A stretch of 64,000 bases of DNA from Vitis vinifera (lineage: Eukaryota > Streptophyta > Magnoliopsida > Vitales > Vitaceae). The notes under the pieces are model-generated. The model was not told the DNA's origin. It did not search any database and saw nothing but the letters and a program-made list of their open reading frames with translations. How positions within the stretch are numbered: the stretch's first letter is position 1; every line of letters starts with the position of its first letter. Location of the stretch: positions 8,671,501 to 8,735,500 of the forward strand of contig NC_081813.1 of assembly GCF_030704535.1 (NCBI RefSeq). The letters run 5' to 3'. Made by a program: the position numbers and the translations under genes. Shown piece by piece: positions 1 to 13,192 of the stretch.

Positions 1-2320
1 ATGATAAGGTTGATTATCATTGGTTAATATAAAATGACTCATGTATATAATGTTCATATAATGTACCTCTTATTTCGTAGAATGTACTAGATTTTCTTTA
101 AGATATACCGACTTTCCTTAAATGTGTACTAGAATTTATGAGCAATATACCTAATTTTATTCAATATCAATTAAGGTTAGTAACCCTTAGCCATGCATGA
201 TGGAGTAAGGAATACCGTTATCAATTTATGAAAAATAACACTTCTACCTACCATTCATACAAAAGGCTTCTTTTTTAATATGATGTATTAGATTTTCTTT
301 TTAGGATGTAACACTTTTCCTTAAGAATGTATTAGAAATTATAAATGACGTATCTATTTCATGCCGACATGAGTTGAAGCTAGTAACCTAAGACGTGTGT
401 GACTAGTAATCCAATAACGAATGATTGACATCAAAAAAGGGTTGTCGGCCTATATATATATATATACATACATGCATGTAGTGATGAAATGCAAGCATCG
501 AAAATAAGTATTTGTCGCTTGTTTTATTCAAAAATATTTCCAAGTAAAATGATAAATGTATTCAAGTGGTTGAAATAGGTATTTTATTAGAGGTAGCATA
601 AGTTCTTCTCATTCTAAAAACTTTGAACTCAGTATTTGACTAAGTAATAGATATCTTTTTTAACAAACAAGCCTTACAGGGGGGGTGAATTTTTCCCGTA
701 GTATGTAACCTAATATCAGTTAGATAACAAATGGAAACTAACCAAGGGTAAAGAAGTAAAATATCCTGATTGAAAAGAATAAATTACAACAAAGTAAAAA
801 TTTAATATTTATAAAATATTTTAATTCCTAACAAAATTAAGAGAAAAATAATATAAAATTCAATATTTAAAAAATATTTTAATTTCTAATAAATTAAAAG
901 AAAATTAACATAAAATATTAAATTCAATTTTTAATGTATTTATCAATAAAAATTTAAAATTTTAATCGAGACAAAAAACTAAAATCATGATTATTAATTA
1001 TGATTTTAACATATAAAAAATTAAAAGTTAAAAATAATATATTTTTATTTTATTATATGCGATGAGATTTACAAAACAAATAAATATTTTACTTAGCATT
1101 AATATAAAAAAATTTGTATCCTAAACCTCTAAATAATAAGACATAATTTTTAAATCTAAACCCTAAATTATCAAATGTATTATTATAATTAATATTTAAA
1201 ATTATTAAATGTTTTATTTATGGGATGGGATTTTTATTTCTTAGATGCTTATATATATATATATTCAAATATGATAACTAAATTTGTTTGTTTATTTATT
1301 TATTTATGGTAACATGATTTTTTAAATAAATTAATTTTTTTTAAAAAAATAATATTATTTAAATAATTCTCCTTGTTGGGGAGAATAGTAGCTACATTTT
1401 TTGGGGCCTTAATAATGAGGCATTAAGAATGAGTTACTTATTATGATAATAATCTAGGATGTCATTTGTCTTTTCTATTGTGAGTTGAAGAGCTTTCTTG
1501 CTTCGTCATAAACCAACATGTATATGATGAGAGACTTCCATACGACAATGAATGGCATTTTTCTTCTTTCCAACCTCCATATCCATCCTCCATAGAAAGG
1601 GTCGTCATGAGGTTTTTATAAGGCAAAAGGTAATGGTAGACGCAACAACCACTTCAAAAATCTTGGTTAATTTGACTCCCATTTCCCATCAAATATAATT
1701 GACCATCTTGGATTTAAAATTTTATCAAATATTTTTTCTATTTTTCTTATTTATTTTTTCATTCATCTTTCATTTAATTCAAAATAAAAAAATTAATAAA
1801 ATTTTAAGCTCACAACCACTAAATGTAATTAACAATTATAGATACGGAAAAGATAACGTGAGAATAATTTTTTAAAAAGCAATAAAAATATATTTTTTAA
1901 TATTAAAATTTAATTTTTGTTTAATAAAAATCATGCTTAGTAAATTTTTAAATATTTTAAAATTTATTTAAAATGATTATTGATAATCACTTTGATAATT
2001 ATTTGATGGGTAATTCTTTTAAAAATTATTTTTTTATTTAATAACAATTTTTTTTTGTTTATATCTAAATAGTAAATAATTTAAGATTTTTAAAGTAATA
2101 TAAAGTATTTGTTCGTTATAGCATTGAGAGAAACAAAATAAAGAGTGATTTAGAATTAATATCATCCATCCAACCACTTAAAGGACTCATAATTTTTTCA
2201 TTTTTATATTTATTACAATCAATGAAATAGGCTCCACATTTCAACCAAAAGTTCTTTTTTTCTTAATTCATAAATAAATATAAACTTAGAGTATAATAGG
2301 AAGTGATAGGAAGTATTTTT

Positions 2321-2445
2321 AAATGATGTTTGATGATAATTTTATAAAGTATTTTTAGTCATTCTAACACTTGAAACTTTTTATCTTTTAAATATTAAAA
2401 AACTTAAAAACATTTTCTAAAATCAATGTCAAACATACTTCTAGT
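2321..2445. repeat. foldback MITE-like element, TTTGACAATGATTTTA family
   Basis: The left arm reads roughly atgtttgatgataatttta. The right arm, as its reverse complement, reads atgtttgacattgatttta, so the segment can fold on itself. The same consensus recurs at 2836, 20370, 23356, 23478, 31530 and 42124, which indicates a dispersed miniature inverted-repeat family rather than a chance palindrome. No target duplication was resolved. Confidence 0.55.
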
Positions 2446-2835
2446 TTAAAAAGTGTTTTTGAAAAAAATAATAATAAAATAAGTGTTTAGCAAAATTTTA
2501 AAAATCTGAAAAAATCATTTATTTATGTTGCAAAATTACTTGTAGTATTTTATGGAAAAACACTTGCAAAAACAATATTATAATTCGTTGAACTCGTATT
2601 TACGAAGGAGAGGGTATGAAGGAGTTCATTCTGTATGGAAGAAGGAAACCTAGGAAACCTATTCTCAACCCAAGCAAATAAAAAGTGAAAAAATAAATTC
2701 AATCTTCATGTGTTATATGGCTTGTTTCATTTTAAACGACTCTAAACAAAACGTTCATCCACTTTTATAAACCATATACATTGTTCAACTGAATTCATTC
2801 TCGTTTTGGTTTTATGTTTATGAAATTTTAATAGT

Positions 2836-2958
2836 AGAGTACGTTTGACAATGATCTTAAAAAGTATTTTTATTCTTTTTAATATTTGAAATATAAAAAA
2901 ATTTCAAATATTAAAAATATTAGAAATACTTTTGAAAATCACTATCAAACACATCTTA
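2836..2958. repeat. foldback MITE-like element, TTTGACAATGATTTTA family
   Basis: The left arm begins agagtacgtttgacaatgat and the right arm ends atcactatcaaacacatct, which are imperfect reverse complements about 120 bp apart. The middle contains the family's usual pair of short ATTTGAAAT/TTTCAAAT-type blocks. Confidence 0.6.
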
Positions 2959-3519
2959 ATTGATGATTTTCCTAAAAATATTTTTAAAAAACCAATTTCA
3001 CTAAAAACACTTTGAATATAAATAATTTCAATGACTTATCCTCTTTATTATTTATTTTTCATTATTTATTACTCCCTTGCATTCAAACCTCATAAAAACC
3101 ATCTTTACAATCCCAAATTGTAAACTGCTATGCCTACGTTTCTCAAATATTTCAAAACACTTTTTCTTTAAAAATGACATAAATAAGTAAATTTAATACA
3201 TTCCCAATGCTCTATTTCATTGCTTTACAAAATATAAAATCATAAGAATAATTTGAATATTTTTTTAAACAAAAAATTGCTTTAGAATGTAAAGACGTTG
3301 TTCTTCATTTATATTCTTTATTAAAAATAAATAATTAATTAATCTTAATTTCAGTCAATTCCATCATCAGATCATGATCATCCATGGGGATCAAAGGTAG
3401 ATAGAGGAGGATGATAGAGCTGCGGAGTACAGAATCATGAATTTCTGATAGATATAAAAAATTCCTCGTCACCTTGAAAAACACCAAAAGCAATGTCGTT
3501 TTTAGTTGCGTCGTTGCTG

Positions 3520-3976
3520 ACTATGTAGAGGTTTTGTGCTGTGTGTGTCCTCATCCTAAAGACCTTACCCTTCTTAATTCTTGCTCTTATCCTTCTCTTT
3601 CCCGACTATTCTCCTCAGAATCTTCAGATCTGCTCTGATTCACTCTCAGGTTTTTACTCTCTTCTTCAATATGTACTGGTATTTTATCAACTTCATCAAC
3701 TGTGAGTCTTTATTTTCCGTTTGTGTGCTGAGAAAATGTGGGATGGATTTGGGTTTTTCGTCGCTTGTAGTTTGATGAATATGGGTTTTTATTTAAAGGG
3801 ATAAAAAAAACGTGAAACATGATATTTTATTTTCTTTTCCTCTGTTTTCTCAGCAGCCAAACGGGGGTGCTTCGTCTTCTGTCAACTTTTTGTGATGAGA
3901 TTTTGTGTGGGATTTAGGTATTTGATTAATGGGTATTGGTCATGTTTTGGAATTTGTTGTTTTTCAGTGATTCTCC
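3520..3976 (+). promoter_or_regulatory. 5' leader of the calcineurin B-like gene, probable 5' UTR intron
   Basis: A pyrimidine-rich leader (about 3570-3650) ends in tcactctcag followed by GT at about 3651. A strong acceptor, tgttgtttttcag, lies at 3955-3967, ten bases before the ATG at 3977. This suggests a 5' UTR intron of about 315 bp. The donor (GTTTTT) is weak, so its exact position is uncertain. Confidence 0.45.
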
Positions 3977-6900
3977 ATGGGGAGTGCATCATCGATGTTA
4001 ACTCAATATGACATTGAAGAAGTCCAAGAACACTGCAACAAGCTATGTGGGTTTACTTTATCTATGTCTTATTTTGTGGGTTTCTTGTATTTTGTTGTTT
4101 ATTTCTGAATTAAATGTGCATTTGTGTGAAATTCAGTTTCCCAGCAAGAGATAGTGTCATTGTATCAGAGATTTTGCCAATTGGATCGCAACGCTAAGGG
4201 TTTCATCTCTGCTGATGAGTTCTTATCAGTGCCAGAGTTTGCTATGAACCCACTCTCTCAGGTAATCTGTTTGGATTGTTTGAGGGCTTGAATGAGAGAT
4301 TTTTGATAGGTTAATTGAATTAAGTTTGATTTTTTTTATGGTTTGGTTTCTGGGTTTTTTGCAGAGGCTGCTTAAGATGGTTGATGGTTTGAACTTTAAG
4401 GACTTTGTCGCATTCTTGTCGACATTTAGTGCTAAAGCAAGTTTACAACAGAAAATAGAACGTAAGATTTATTAACCTTGGATACTATATTTTAGAATTT
4501 AGTGGCATTGTTTAGGTTCATAAGATATTGAACAATGTATTGATTATTATTCAGTTGAAAGATTAACTGTTGTGTGGAATTGAGGTGGATATTTGTTGCA
4601 TAAACCATAAAAATTTTGCTTTGTTCAATCGAAAGGGTAATCAAGGGAGGTTGCAGGGTTGATGTAAATACTTGTGTCATAGACTGTAATATTGTGCCAA
4701 GTGTATTATGATTTAGATGTTGCAAAATAGGCGGATAAGATTCATGTATATTAGGGGTTTGTGAGGGTGTTTTGCAATGCAGAGATTTATTCAAATGGGT
4801 TTGGGCAATGTCATGTATGTTGTCTTTTATTTGGTTCAGAGCATAGTTTTTTTTTTTTTTTTAAAAAAAAAAAAGGTCAAAATCTGAGACTTATTTGGCA
4901 CCAGGAATTATTTGGACCTTGGTTTGTTAATTTGGAAAGCTACTTGAAAGATTTAGGAACTTGAACTTAGCTTTCGAAGAATTTCAGTGGGACAAAATTA
5001 GTACATGTTAGAAATATAGTTTGTTATCTGTAAGCATTTCATGAGTTAATGGGGCGTTGTTTGCTATAGTTGAAATTCATGAATTTGTGAAACGTTGTAT
5101 AGTAGGCGATTAAATTGGGCAGATACATTTACACAATAAAAAAGTTTAAGTATGATTCGGAACCTGTTCAAAATTTCTGAGGCTTTAGGTGGGAGGGTTG
5201 AGGAATACCTTGGTGGATCAAACAAAAGTATAAAAATTAACTGAACCAGTACCTATCAAACAAGGTAGCTATCAACAATTGTGATTTTCCAGTAATGATG
5301 ATAGCTTTTAGGTCACACGATAAATGCTATTCAAATAACTTATTTTTTTCTTTCTCCAATTTTCCTGTCATCTTTTGTATGCTCTACCCCTTTTGGCATC
5401 TTATGTATTACATGGTCATGAATACCCTTGCAAAATTAATATCAAGTGAAATTGCTTGGTTTTATATTAACACTACTGATCGTCTCTGTTACAGTTATCT
5501 TCAAAGTTTATGATTCAGATTGTAATGGGAAGGTGACTTTCAATGACATAATAGAAGTGCTGAAGGATTTGACTGGCTCATTCATGTCTGATAAACAAAG
5601 AGAGGTATTACCACTGTTCCCCTCATATTCTGTTTTCCTTCATTAATAATACACAGTTCTCTCCACAGATATGCCTGAATTTATTTGCTCTAGAAGTTTG
5701 AATCACTCCCTTACCAAGAAAGAACTAATGGCTTCAAAGAAACATGATTGTAGGTGTACCATTTATCACAATCAGTAATGGAGCAAGTTTATTGGGCAGA
5801 AACATAAATCCAGGTTTTATTTTTATCTTTTTAAAGAACTTGCAATGAAAAGAGGAGATTAAAATGAAATGAAGAGAAACCAATGTTTTGAAAGGCTAAA
5901 AGAAGTCTTGAGGCGTTTTGCCTAAATGAGGTGAAATGTAAGCCTCAAAGCAGAACAAGACAAAACTTCAACTTAAAAATAAAAATAATACTACAAGTAC
6001 CAATAATAATAAAGAAAATAAAATAAAAACTCAATATCATAAAAATATTAATGAAATCACATGAATAATGTTCAAATTAATTGCATGTCATCATCAATAG
6101 TTCCTAATTTAATTCCTTTTTCACTCTTCTAAGATCCAACTCGATCTCATGGCTTCGTCAAATAATCAATGCTATCATCACTATCATTCATATGATCCTC
6201 CAATGAATTAATAATAATATCCAATTGCTCAGTTGTCCTCTATCTCAGTGTTAATATCCTCCTATTCTTCTTCATCATACATATAATGGGATAATGATTA
6301 TATATACAGTGGCTAATAATTCCTTTATTTCTTCTTCTCAATCTTTTATTCTCCTTTCAGTTTTAAGGGTTAGTTGGTACCCAACCAAGCTCAACCATTA
6401 AATTTGGACATCTTACACTGCTCTTGAAATAGTTGAAGATCCAAGTTGTCCCTTTCTACTGTGAGAGCTTTGTCAATAACCTAGATAAACACTAAGCTCC
6501 AAAATGGACAACTTATTCTTAATATTAGACCTCAATCGATCCAGAAAACAAAAGAGTCTTATGTTTCTCAATACTAATCAAATTTGGTGCAAAGTGGGAG
6601 AGCTTAGTAAGCTTCACCTCATATTGGATCATTGTCCTATCACTAAGGACCAGTTACATAAACTCGGTCTCCTTTTGCCACTGGACACTCAGGAAAGAAC
6701 TTCTTATAGAAAGCAACCTTAAACAGCTTCTAAAAAATAAGCGCTAGATTTCCATCAGCCTTTTTAGTATCCTCTGACAATGTTCTGTCTCATCCACTAG
6801 GATGAAGGTGGCACAACTAACCATCTATGCTCAGAAAAACTTAATGCTTAAAAGCACCTTTCCATTGGTAAAATTCAAGACTTTAGCACAAAAGGATCTT

Positions 6901-9900
6901 ATTCCCCTTTGAAGGAAAGGGTGATTAGCTTCTTGAACTACTCAAAGGAATTGTCATAAGATGACAATAAAATTCCTTTAGTCTAAGTCCCAACAGCTTG
7001 GGCCTCAACAACTCAAGTTTAATGTGCCACTCAAGGATCAAAGGGGGCATATTGACTCCTATAGTCCTAGAAGATGGAACATTGTAAGGTACGTCCTCCT
7101 GCTTAACCTGACCACCATGATAAGAAATGGTTCACCTTGGTGCCATGATAACCTAGTCATTACATGGCACAAATATTTGTAATGGAAGGAAACAAAAGGG
7201 TTAAAATAGAAAGGACTTATTGCTAAAATGGAGAAAAAGGTTACATAAATCAAAACTAGTGTCACACTTAACTAACCCAATACCTAAATAGGATGGAAAG
7301 TCTGCATGATCATAGCTTTGTTATCATTTGTGATGATTTGTGTAGATATTGTTTACATTTTTAAAAACTCTTCAACATATACAAGATAACTCACCCTAGT
7401 GTTAAGAATTTCTCCTCTCAGACAACAAGGGATATCATGTGTAGTGCCCTGATTTAGGTCCTTAATTGATATTTAATTATTTTGTTCCTAAGAGCAAAAT
7501 AGTCCTTTTATGATTAAGCATGTGAGCTTTAGTTGTTAGGTAACTATTGGACCAATTAAATGGGTTTTGGAGTTTGTAGATATTCGGGCTAATAGGCCCA
7601 AGACTTGAGTGGAATTTAAGTCGAGGGTAGGATTCTCTTTCTAACTAGATATAAACTCTATATCTCGTGTATGAGAAGTCATTTCTATAATGACAAAGAG
7701 AGAAAAAAGAATAGGGTTGAGGAACAAAGGTGAAATATAAGGTTTTCTAATTTCTATTTCTTGCATCTTTTAGATCTCAAGGTAATTAAAAAAGATGGAA
7801 AATTCAAACCCTAAATTTAAAATTTTAGGATCTTGAAACTTGGATTCAAATTTGGAGAGACATAGGAAGACTTTAACGATGATTATTGGATAGTTATAAA
7901 GTGCCAACAATTGAAACAAAGATTTTAAATACTGTAATTTGTGAGACAAAGTTTTTATGTTGTGCTTATGGTTGTGGAAGTAAAAAAAGAGTATATATAA
8001 ATTTATGGAATTAGAAGTCTTTGAGACTGTATATCTCCAAGGACAAGAATTCAAGAGTAAAGAGTTACAAAACAAAAGTTGCTTACTTTAGTGGTTAAGG
8101 TATTTGGGGTTAAGGTAGGTTCAAACCTGACTTGGATAGGAGAAAAACGTCTTTTTTTTGTTCCATGGTATGAACCCTTGTGTACCGGCCCGATTCTCAC
8201 AGTATGCCTTGATGAAGAAGAAATTTGTGAAAGAAAAATAACAAAAAAAAAAATAAAGTGATGGAGACGATTTGGTAGGACTACTTAAAGGACATGGGAG
8301 TAAGAGTTTATACATAAATCTTGATCAGCTTGGTGGTTACTTTGTTTGAGGTTTTGCTTATGCCTAAGTGATGGAGCCCATTCCCAGATTGTGCCTTGAG
8401 AAAGAAGAAAAATAATAATAAAGAAAATGATGGAGACCACATGCTAGGACTGATTAAAGGATATGAGATACAGATTTTGTTGAATCATAATATCCATTGT
8501 AGGCCCAAATACCAATACCTTAAGCATTTAGGGAAATTGATTATGGTATCAAAATTGTGATAAACTGAAGGTCCCAAGTTCAAGTCCTCCCTCTTTCAAT
8601 TTATCTAACTATTATGATCACAAAAATGTGATTTGTTTCTAATGTAGTTTGTGCCTCCCACGACGGGTATGAGGCCACTAATGCAATACGTGCCTTGCAT
8701 GACGGGATGAGGCTGCATGTGAGGGGGCTGTTGTAAATGATACACATTCTGTGCTCAAATCCTAATAGTTTAAGATTTTAGAAAAATTGGTTGTCTAACA
8801 TAGTTTATACATAATTTTTTATCGATTTAGTAGTTACCTTGTTTAAGGTTTTGCTTAGACTTGGGACAAAAGAAGAATGTAAATTTTTAATGACAACTAT
8901 ACTTATAATGGGATAGAAAATGTGTTTGAGTTGGATGTGCATTGTTCAAAATTAATATATCGAATAATATTAGGAATAGAATAATGTTAGAAATGCAAGT
9001 CCATATGCCACTAGAAATGATATCAAAAGTCAATCCTCAACTAGTTTGACATCTAGGAACTACATGGGCCACAACGAGGATATCATGTCTATATGAGAGA
9101 AAGAGAGAGAGAGAGAGAAGAATGCGATATCCCACATCTCTTGGGGGCTGAGTTCTTGACACTTATAAGGGGAAACTCATAGAATGTGTTGTCATGACAT
9201 ATGTTCTACCCTATCTTTATTTTTTATTTTTTATTTCTTATAGGTAACATATTTTCTAGTCTATCTTATAATATTTATGATATATATGGATATCATTGGA
9301 TACCCAATTCCATTTATATCACTAAATAGTAAGGTTAAAGTTCACATTACTAAATAGTTGATATCTGTTTGATGTATATGCTGGTAAAAGATATCCTACC
9401 CTGATTTTATAGATATGTGACTAGTTCCTTACAGATTTGTTCTATATTTTTTGTAGCAAGTCTTGAGCCATGTACTGCAAGAAGCTGGTTACACTAGGGA
9501 ATCTTCCTTTTTGTTGGAGGACTTCATTAAGGTACTTTACCTTCCATTTTATTTGTTTATCTATTTCATGATCATGCAAGAAAAATGAGAAAAACATTTC
9601 ATTTGTTAAATTCAAACTCAAAACTTGAACCCCCAAACCCAAACCCTTATGCTTTGTTCAGATTTTTGAAATACAGTGAGAATTCATTTCTCTTGTTGGA
9701 TTTTGATGGAAAATAGGAAGGCCAAAAAAAAAAATTAGAAACTTTTGGCATTTGAAACTCCCCTTTTCTGTTTGAGAAAGTGAGGGAAGTTGTGGTAAGA
9801 GGGGAGAATATTTTTTTTGGGATCTTTCTTTCCCTTCCCTTTTCCCATTTGTTACCCATTCCTTGCAATTTCTGAGACCCAAACATGCCTTCGTCCATTG

Positions 9901-10030
9901 TGGTGGACATTCAATTCCATTCTATTTAGCACCCTAAACATAATAGTTAAGCACCTTTGTATTTCTGCTTTTATTTCAGGTTCTTGGCAGTTCCAGTATC
10001 AAGATGGATGTAGAAATCCCAGTCGACTGA
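3977..10030 (+). CDS. calcineurin B-like EF-hand protein
   Basis: The predicted exons are 3977-4046, 4137-4261, 4365-4461, 5495-5604, 9457-9531 and 9980-10030. Every junction is GT-AG, the phases agree and the joined frame gives 175 residues ending in EIPVD. It begins MGSASS, a plausible N-myristoylation signal (Gly2, Ser6). A canonical EF-hand loop spans residues 40-51 (DRNAKGFISADE). A second, at 104-115, is DSDCNGKVTFND, with Asp at position 12 instead of Glu. The hands around 66-85 and 145-160 are degenerate. The family resembles calcineurin regulatory subunit B and the Arabidopsis At3g18430 type, and is distinct from the longer CBL kinase regulators. It probably binds calcium and docks on a partner, but plants lack a classical calcineurin A, so the partner is unknown. 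Intron 4 is 3.85 kb and repeat-filled; the others are about 0.1-1.0 kb. Confidence 0.9.
8087..8130 (+). repeat. tRNA-like promoter remnant (possible SINE)
   Basis: ttagtggttaaggt resembles a Pol III A box, and ggttcaaacct at 8117-8127 matches a B box well. The spacing of roughly 20 bp is short for a functional tRNA gene, and no cloverleaf can be drawn. It may be a decayed SINE head. The match could also be chance in a repeat-rich intron. Confidence 0.3.
9095..9118. repeat. (GA)n microsatellite
   Basis: A run of GA dinucleotides, with one interruption near the start, lies in intron 4 of the calcineurin B-like gene. Confidence 0.85.
9129..9179 (+). promoter_or_regulatory. snRNA-type USE plus TATA pair
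   Basis: atcccacatct at 9129-9139 matches the plant snRNA upstream sequence element RTCCCACATCG at 10 of 11 positions. A TATA-like ttataagg starts at 9174, 34 bp after the element ends, close to the spacing known for Pol II snRNA genes. No snRNA sequence follows, so this is probably part of a repeat. Confidence 0.35.
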
Positions 10031-10170
10031 GCTAATTCCATGACATGACCCTACTGGATTCAATATGAAACCGAGAGTGAACACTTTGGCAGCCTTTTTT
10101 AGATCAATTATATACAGAAAAATGAAGACATACACTTGTATAAATTTCTTCTCTCTGTTTTCCAGTCAAC

Positions 10171-10176
10171 AATAAA
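10171..10176 (+). terminator. AATAAA polyadenylation signal
   Basis: An exact AATAAA lies 141 bp past the stop codon of the calcineurin B-like gene, and a second occurs at about 10198. It is the likely 3' end signal of that transcript. Confidence 0.5.
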
Positions 10177-10204
10177 GTACAGGAACCTGTTTATTCCAAT
10201 AAAA

Positions 10205-11176
10205 TCGTAGTGATTCACCATCAACATTTTCTTTTTAAGTTGTTTCGTAAGTGTATTTAGCTGTCCACATTTTTTTTTCTTGAAATTGGTTGTTGAGAAC
10301 TTGTCATCCATTGCATGTCTCAATGCCGGTTTATCTGGCCTTAGAATATGATGTCAAGCCTGCTGCATCATATCGACTTTTGTTGGTAGATCACAACTGC
10401 CTAATTGGTCGTGTTCTGCTGATGGAAAATTGTATTCTATTGGTAGAAAATCACATGGTAACATGGGTAGATGAGTAGTCGTCAAGTTTTCTTCGAACCT
10501 GATGGTTTATTGGTAATTTGGTCTCAAGATTAGGATCCTTTTAGTCGTCTCAAATTCAGCATATAACCAAACCTCTGCCTGGATACGGCCAACATGAATT
10601 AAGGCTTTTTCTGCTGGGTGCTCATCACTTCCCCTAATGATACGTTATAAATTTTTTATAACATCAGCTTTTATATGGATCATCTATTGCTATCAATAGT
10701 AAAGAGACAAAGTTGGAATAAAGACATTTTCTTTGCAGGTTCTTACCACTTTCCCTTCAACTCCCTCTCCCTCTTCTCTCTCTTAAAAGAAAAGCAAAGC
10801 AGAGATGTTTCAACTTGTCCTTGAGTCTTTGGACTCTGCAACTCTGTGAGCAAAGCAACCATCATTTTCTTTTTACTATCATGCTCTGCAACCAACTTCC
10901 CAGCTTTAGACTTTATCTTCTCCAAACCCTTCTTTGATAAGCTTTCAGCACAGGGTACATTCCTGGGCCAAAACCTAAGCTAGTTCAAATTTCTTTTCAT
11001 TTTCTGGTAAGTCTTTTGACGGTTCTTGGTTGCATAATATGATTAGTGGGGTACTGTGCTTGCTTGTTTGGTGTTTCCTGACTAGGGTTCTTTTGTTTAT
11101 CTCGGTTCCTTCATATATGATAGACTGGTAGAAGTTTGGGGCTTATATTAGAGGCCTAGAGCTGAAATTTTTTCAT
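10205..11176. other. intergenic, possible 5' exon of the next gene
   Basis: No recognised gene lies here. At about 10949-11006 an acceptor-like aagctttcag and a donor-like ctg|gtaagtc bracket 58 bases that stay open in phase with the following coding exon. They would encode a Pro/Lys-rich peptide containing YIPGPKPKLV. This could be an upstream exon, but no starting ATG was found before it. On the minus strand, 10743-10925 is open for 60 codons with a charged, helical composition and no recognised family. Confidence 0.35.
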
Positions 11177-13192
11177 ATGTTGCAGGCCTGCAAAGAAATT
11201 GTATGTGGAAAGAAAATAGAAATTCCCTTAAGTTTAGACTTACTTGCCCAAGAAACCAGCTTTCAAGAAAATAAAACCAGCCATATGGATAATGTTTACT
11301 CTGGGCTAGTGGTTGAAATTTTGGAGGATATGATAAATGAATATGATAATTTTTGCAATAATTTTGGGATGTTGGTTTCAAATGAGAAAGAAACCTCAAC
11401 AGATTTAAGGGTCCTTAGTTCAAAGCTGGATGCTGGAAAGCAACCCCTGGGTCATTCAGAAGTACAGGCATGGAGTAAATACCACAAGGGCATGGTAGTG
11501 TTTCAAGCTGGTGAAGTTGAACAGCTCAACAAGAGATTGCAGATTCTCGAAGAAGACGCTGCAGTCATAAAGCAATCCTTCTTTAGCAGTGTAGAAGAAA
11601 GAAAAAAATTGATCAGGGAGATACATCAGCTGTTTCAGATCATACACCATTTCCTTTGCCTTCAAAGTCAGGGAACAGGTGAGAAAACCCATGCTGGAGC
11701 TCTGATAATCAATCCTCACAAGGTAATTCTATTCACTCCTGCCTTTCATGCTTCTTGCTTATTATCTAGTAATATGTCTCTTAAGTCTTTCTTCCTCTTG
11801 CCAATTACCTCCCATTGGTCGCATCTTGTCAAAAAATTGATGATATCTTCTACAACACTCAATATAGATTTTCTAAATAGACTCCTAATTGTTTAGATTC
11901 TAATTACAAATTGCCTCCTGGGTGGTGGGTTCTGGTGGCTATCTGGAAAGCCATATTTTCTATTGGAAGCACCCATGTATATATGTTTGTTTGCAAAGAA
12001 TCTGGATATTTGGACCAGCTTCCAGGAAAACTACTTCCACTGACCACTACCATGAATGCTCTGAAGCTGCTTTTTCTTTTCTCTTTATTGTTGCAGATAG
12101 CCAATTGCAGCACATTACCCTAGGAATGTTTACTTCTCCTTTCTCCCCTTAATTTTGATAGATTTTAACACAAAGGCAGTATTATTCTAATAATAAAAAG
12201 GGTTATTGACAACCAAGAGAATAACAGTTGTCCAATCTAATGTTTGTTTTTAAAAACTGTTTTTAAGTTAAAGAAACAAGAAAATAATTTTTTTTTTAGT
12301 ATTTTCTAAAAATAAGAGTGTTTAGCAAATTGTTTTTAAAAAAATAAAAAACAAAAAACTTGTTTCAATAAATTGTTTTTAAAAATAATTTTTCTATTTT
12401 GATTTACAAGTGTTATAAATTCAATTTATATAATATTAATTAAATTTATTTCAAGTCTTATTAAAAATGAAAATAATTTTGTAATTACAAATAAATAGAT
12501 TTTAGTATAATATTATAATAAAATCGTAAATTATATCTTTTATAAAAAAAAATATATTATTTTAGTATGTGTTAGAAATATAAGGATATTAATTGCTTCA
12601 AAAAAAATTTGTTAAAAATAAATTATAATAATTTTAAAATAATAATCATTAATAATATTTTATTTAAAATAAATAACAAATAAAGTTTTTTTTTTTTAAT
12701 ATGCAAATGAGCCAAATTTTTCATTATATGTACACGTTTATTACGAACATAACATTTTAAAATGTTCTAATTTATCTGCAATTAATTTGATCAATTTTTG
12801 AATTCTAAATTATTCTTAAAAATTAAAAGCTTCATTCAAAAATTTAAATTATTAATTATATCTCACTTAATTTATAATCTATTTATTTAGTGAGAAAATT
12901 CTAAAAATATAGGTGTGTATTATTTCTTGTGGGCTAGGCATATTTCTTGTGGTGGGATTTGCATTTTCCGGTATTTATATGCTTATTTTTCCTATGCTTT
13001 TTACTAGCCTTGATGGCTTTGTAATGAATTGTGATGCACATGGTGTGTAAACAGGATGGAAGAATGGGGACTGGTCTCTCACAAGTTCTAATCCAAGATT
13101 CAAATCCAGCTCTTGTGACCAGAGGCCTTAGAGCTAATATGCTAGCATTCCAGGGAACTGCAGAAAGTGAGGAAGCATTCATTCCCAGATAG
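11177..13192 (+). CDS. unrecognised coiled-coil protein
   Basis: Two exons join cleanly in phase 0: 11177 or 11186 to 11722, and 13055-13192. They give about 228 residues ending in EEAFIPR. I do not recognise the family. Residues roughly 105-160 are rich in Glu, Lys and Leu with heptad-like spacing (EVEQLNKRLQILEEDAAVIK), which suggests a coiled coil. The start is uncertain. An ATG exists at 11177, but it sits inside catatgttgcag, a plausible splice acceptor whose exon would begin at 11186, so the true N-terminus may lie upstream. The 1.33-kb intron is AT-rich and repeat-like. The gene follows the calcineurin B-like gene in the same orientation and converges on the helicase gene. Confidence 0.6.
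11723..13054. other. intron of the coiled-coil gene, AT-rich
   Basis: The first 400 bp holds non-repetitive DNA with short open frames of no evident meaning. From about 12235 onward it is strongly AT-rich with runs such as tgtttttaaaaactg that recur in foldback elements elsewhere in the window. The acceptor at 13051-13054 (acag) leads into the last coding exon. Confidence 0.5.

Larger units (their letters stand above)
1..3400. other. AT-rich intergenic region
   Basis: No open frame here looks like a protein. The stretch is AT-rich with poly-A and poly-T runs and a short (TA)n tract near 452-466. Two foldback elements (about 2321-2445 and 2836-2958) are listed separately. The final 400 bases or so probably hold the promoter of the downstream calcineurin B-like gene, but I could not choose a TATA box with confidence. 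Confidence 0.6.
5605..9456. other. intron 4 of the calcineurin B-like gene, repeat-filled
   Basis: This 3.85-kb intron is mostly mobile-element debris. At 5884 it carries the end of the AATGTTTTGAAAGGC family, whose other end type is seen at 53262. Around 7440 an LTR-like sequence starts tgtagtgccctgattt, with a TATA-like gatataaactc near 7647. Two related blocks at about 8311 and 8808 (gtggttactttgtttgaggt and a diverged copy) are direct repeats some 500 bp apart. None of the open frames across it resembles a host protein. Confidence 0.55.

Noticed and set aside
10743..10925. 60-codon minus-strand frame with charged helical composition
   Set aside because: It has no splice partners I could place, no recognised family, and a single short open frame, so it is not listed as a gene.
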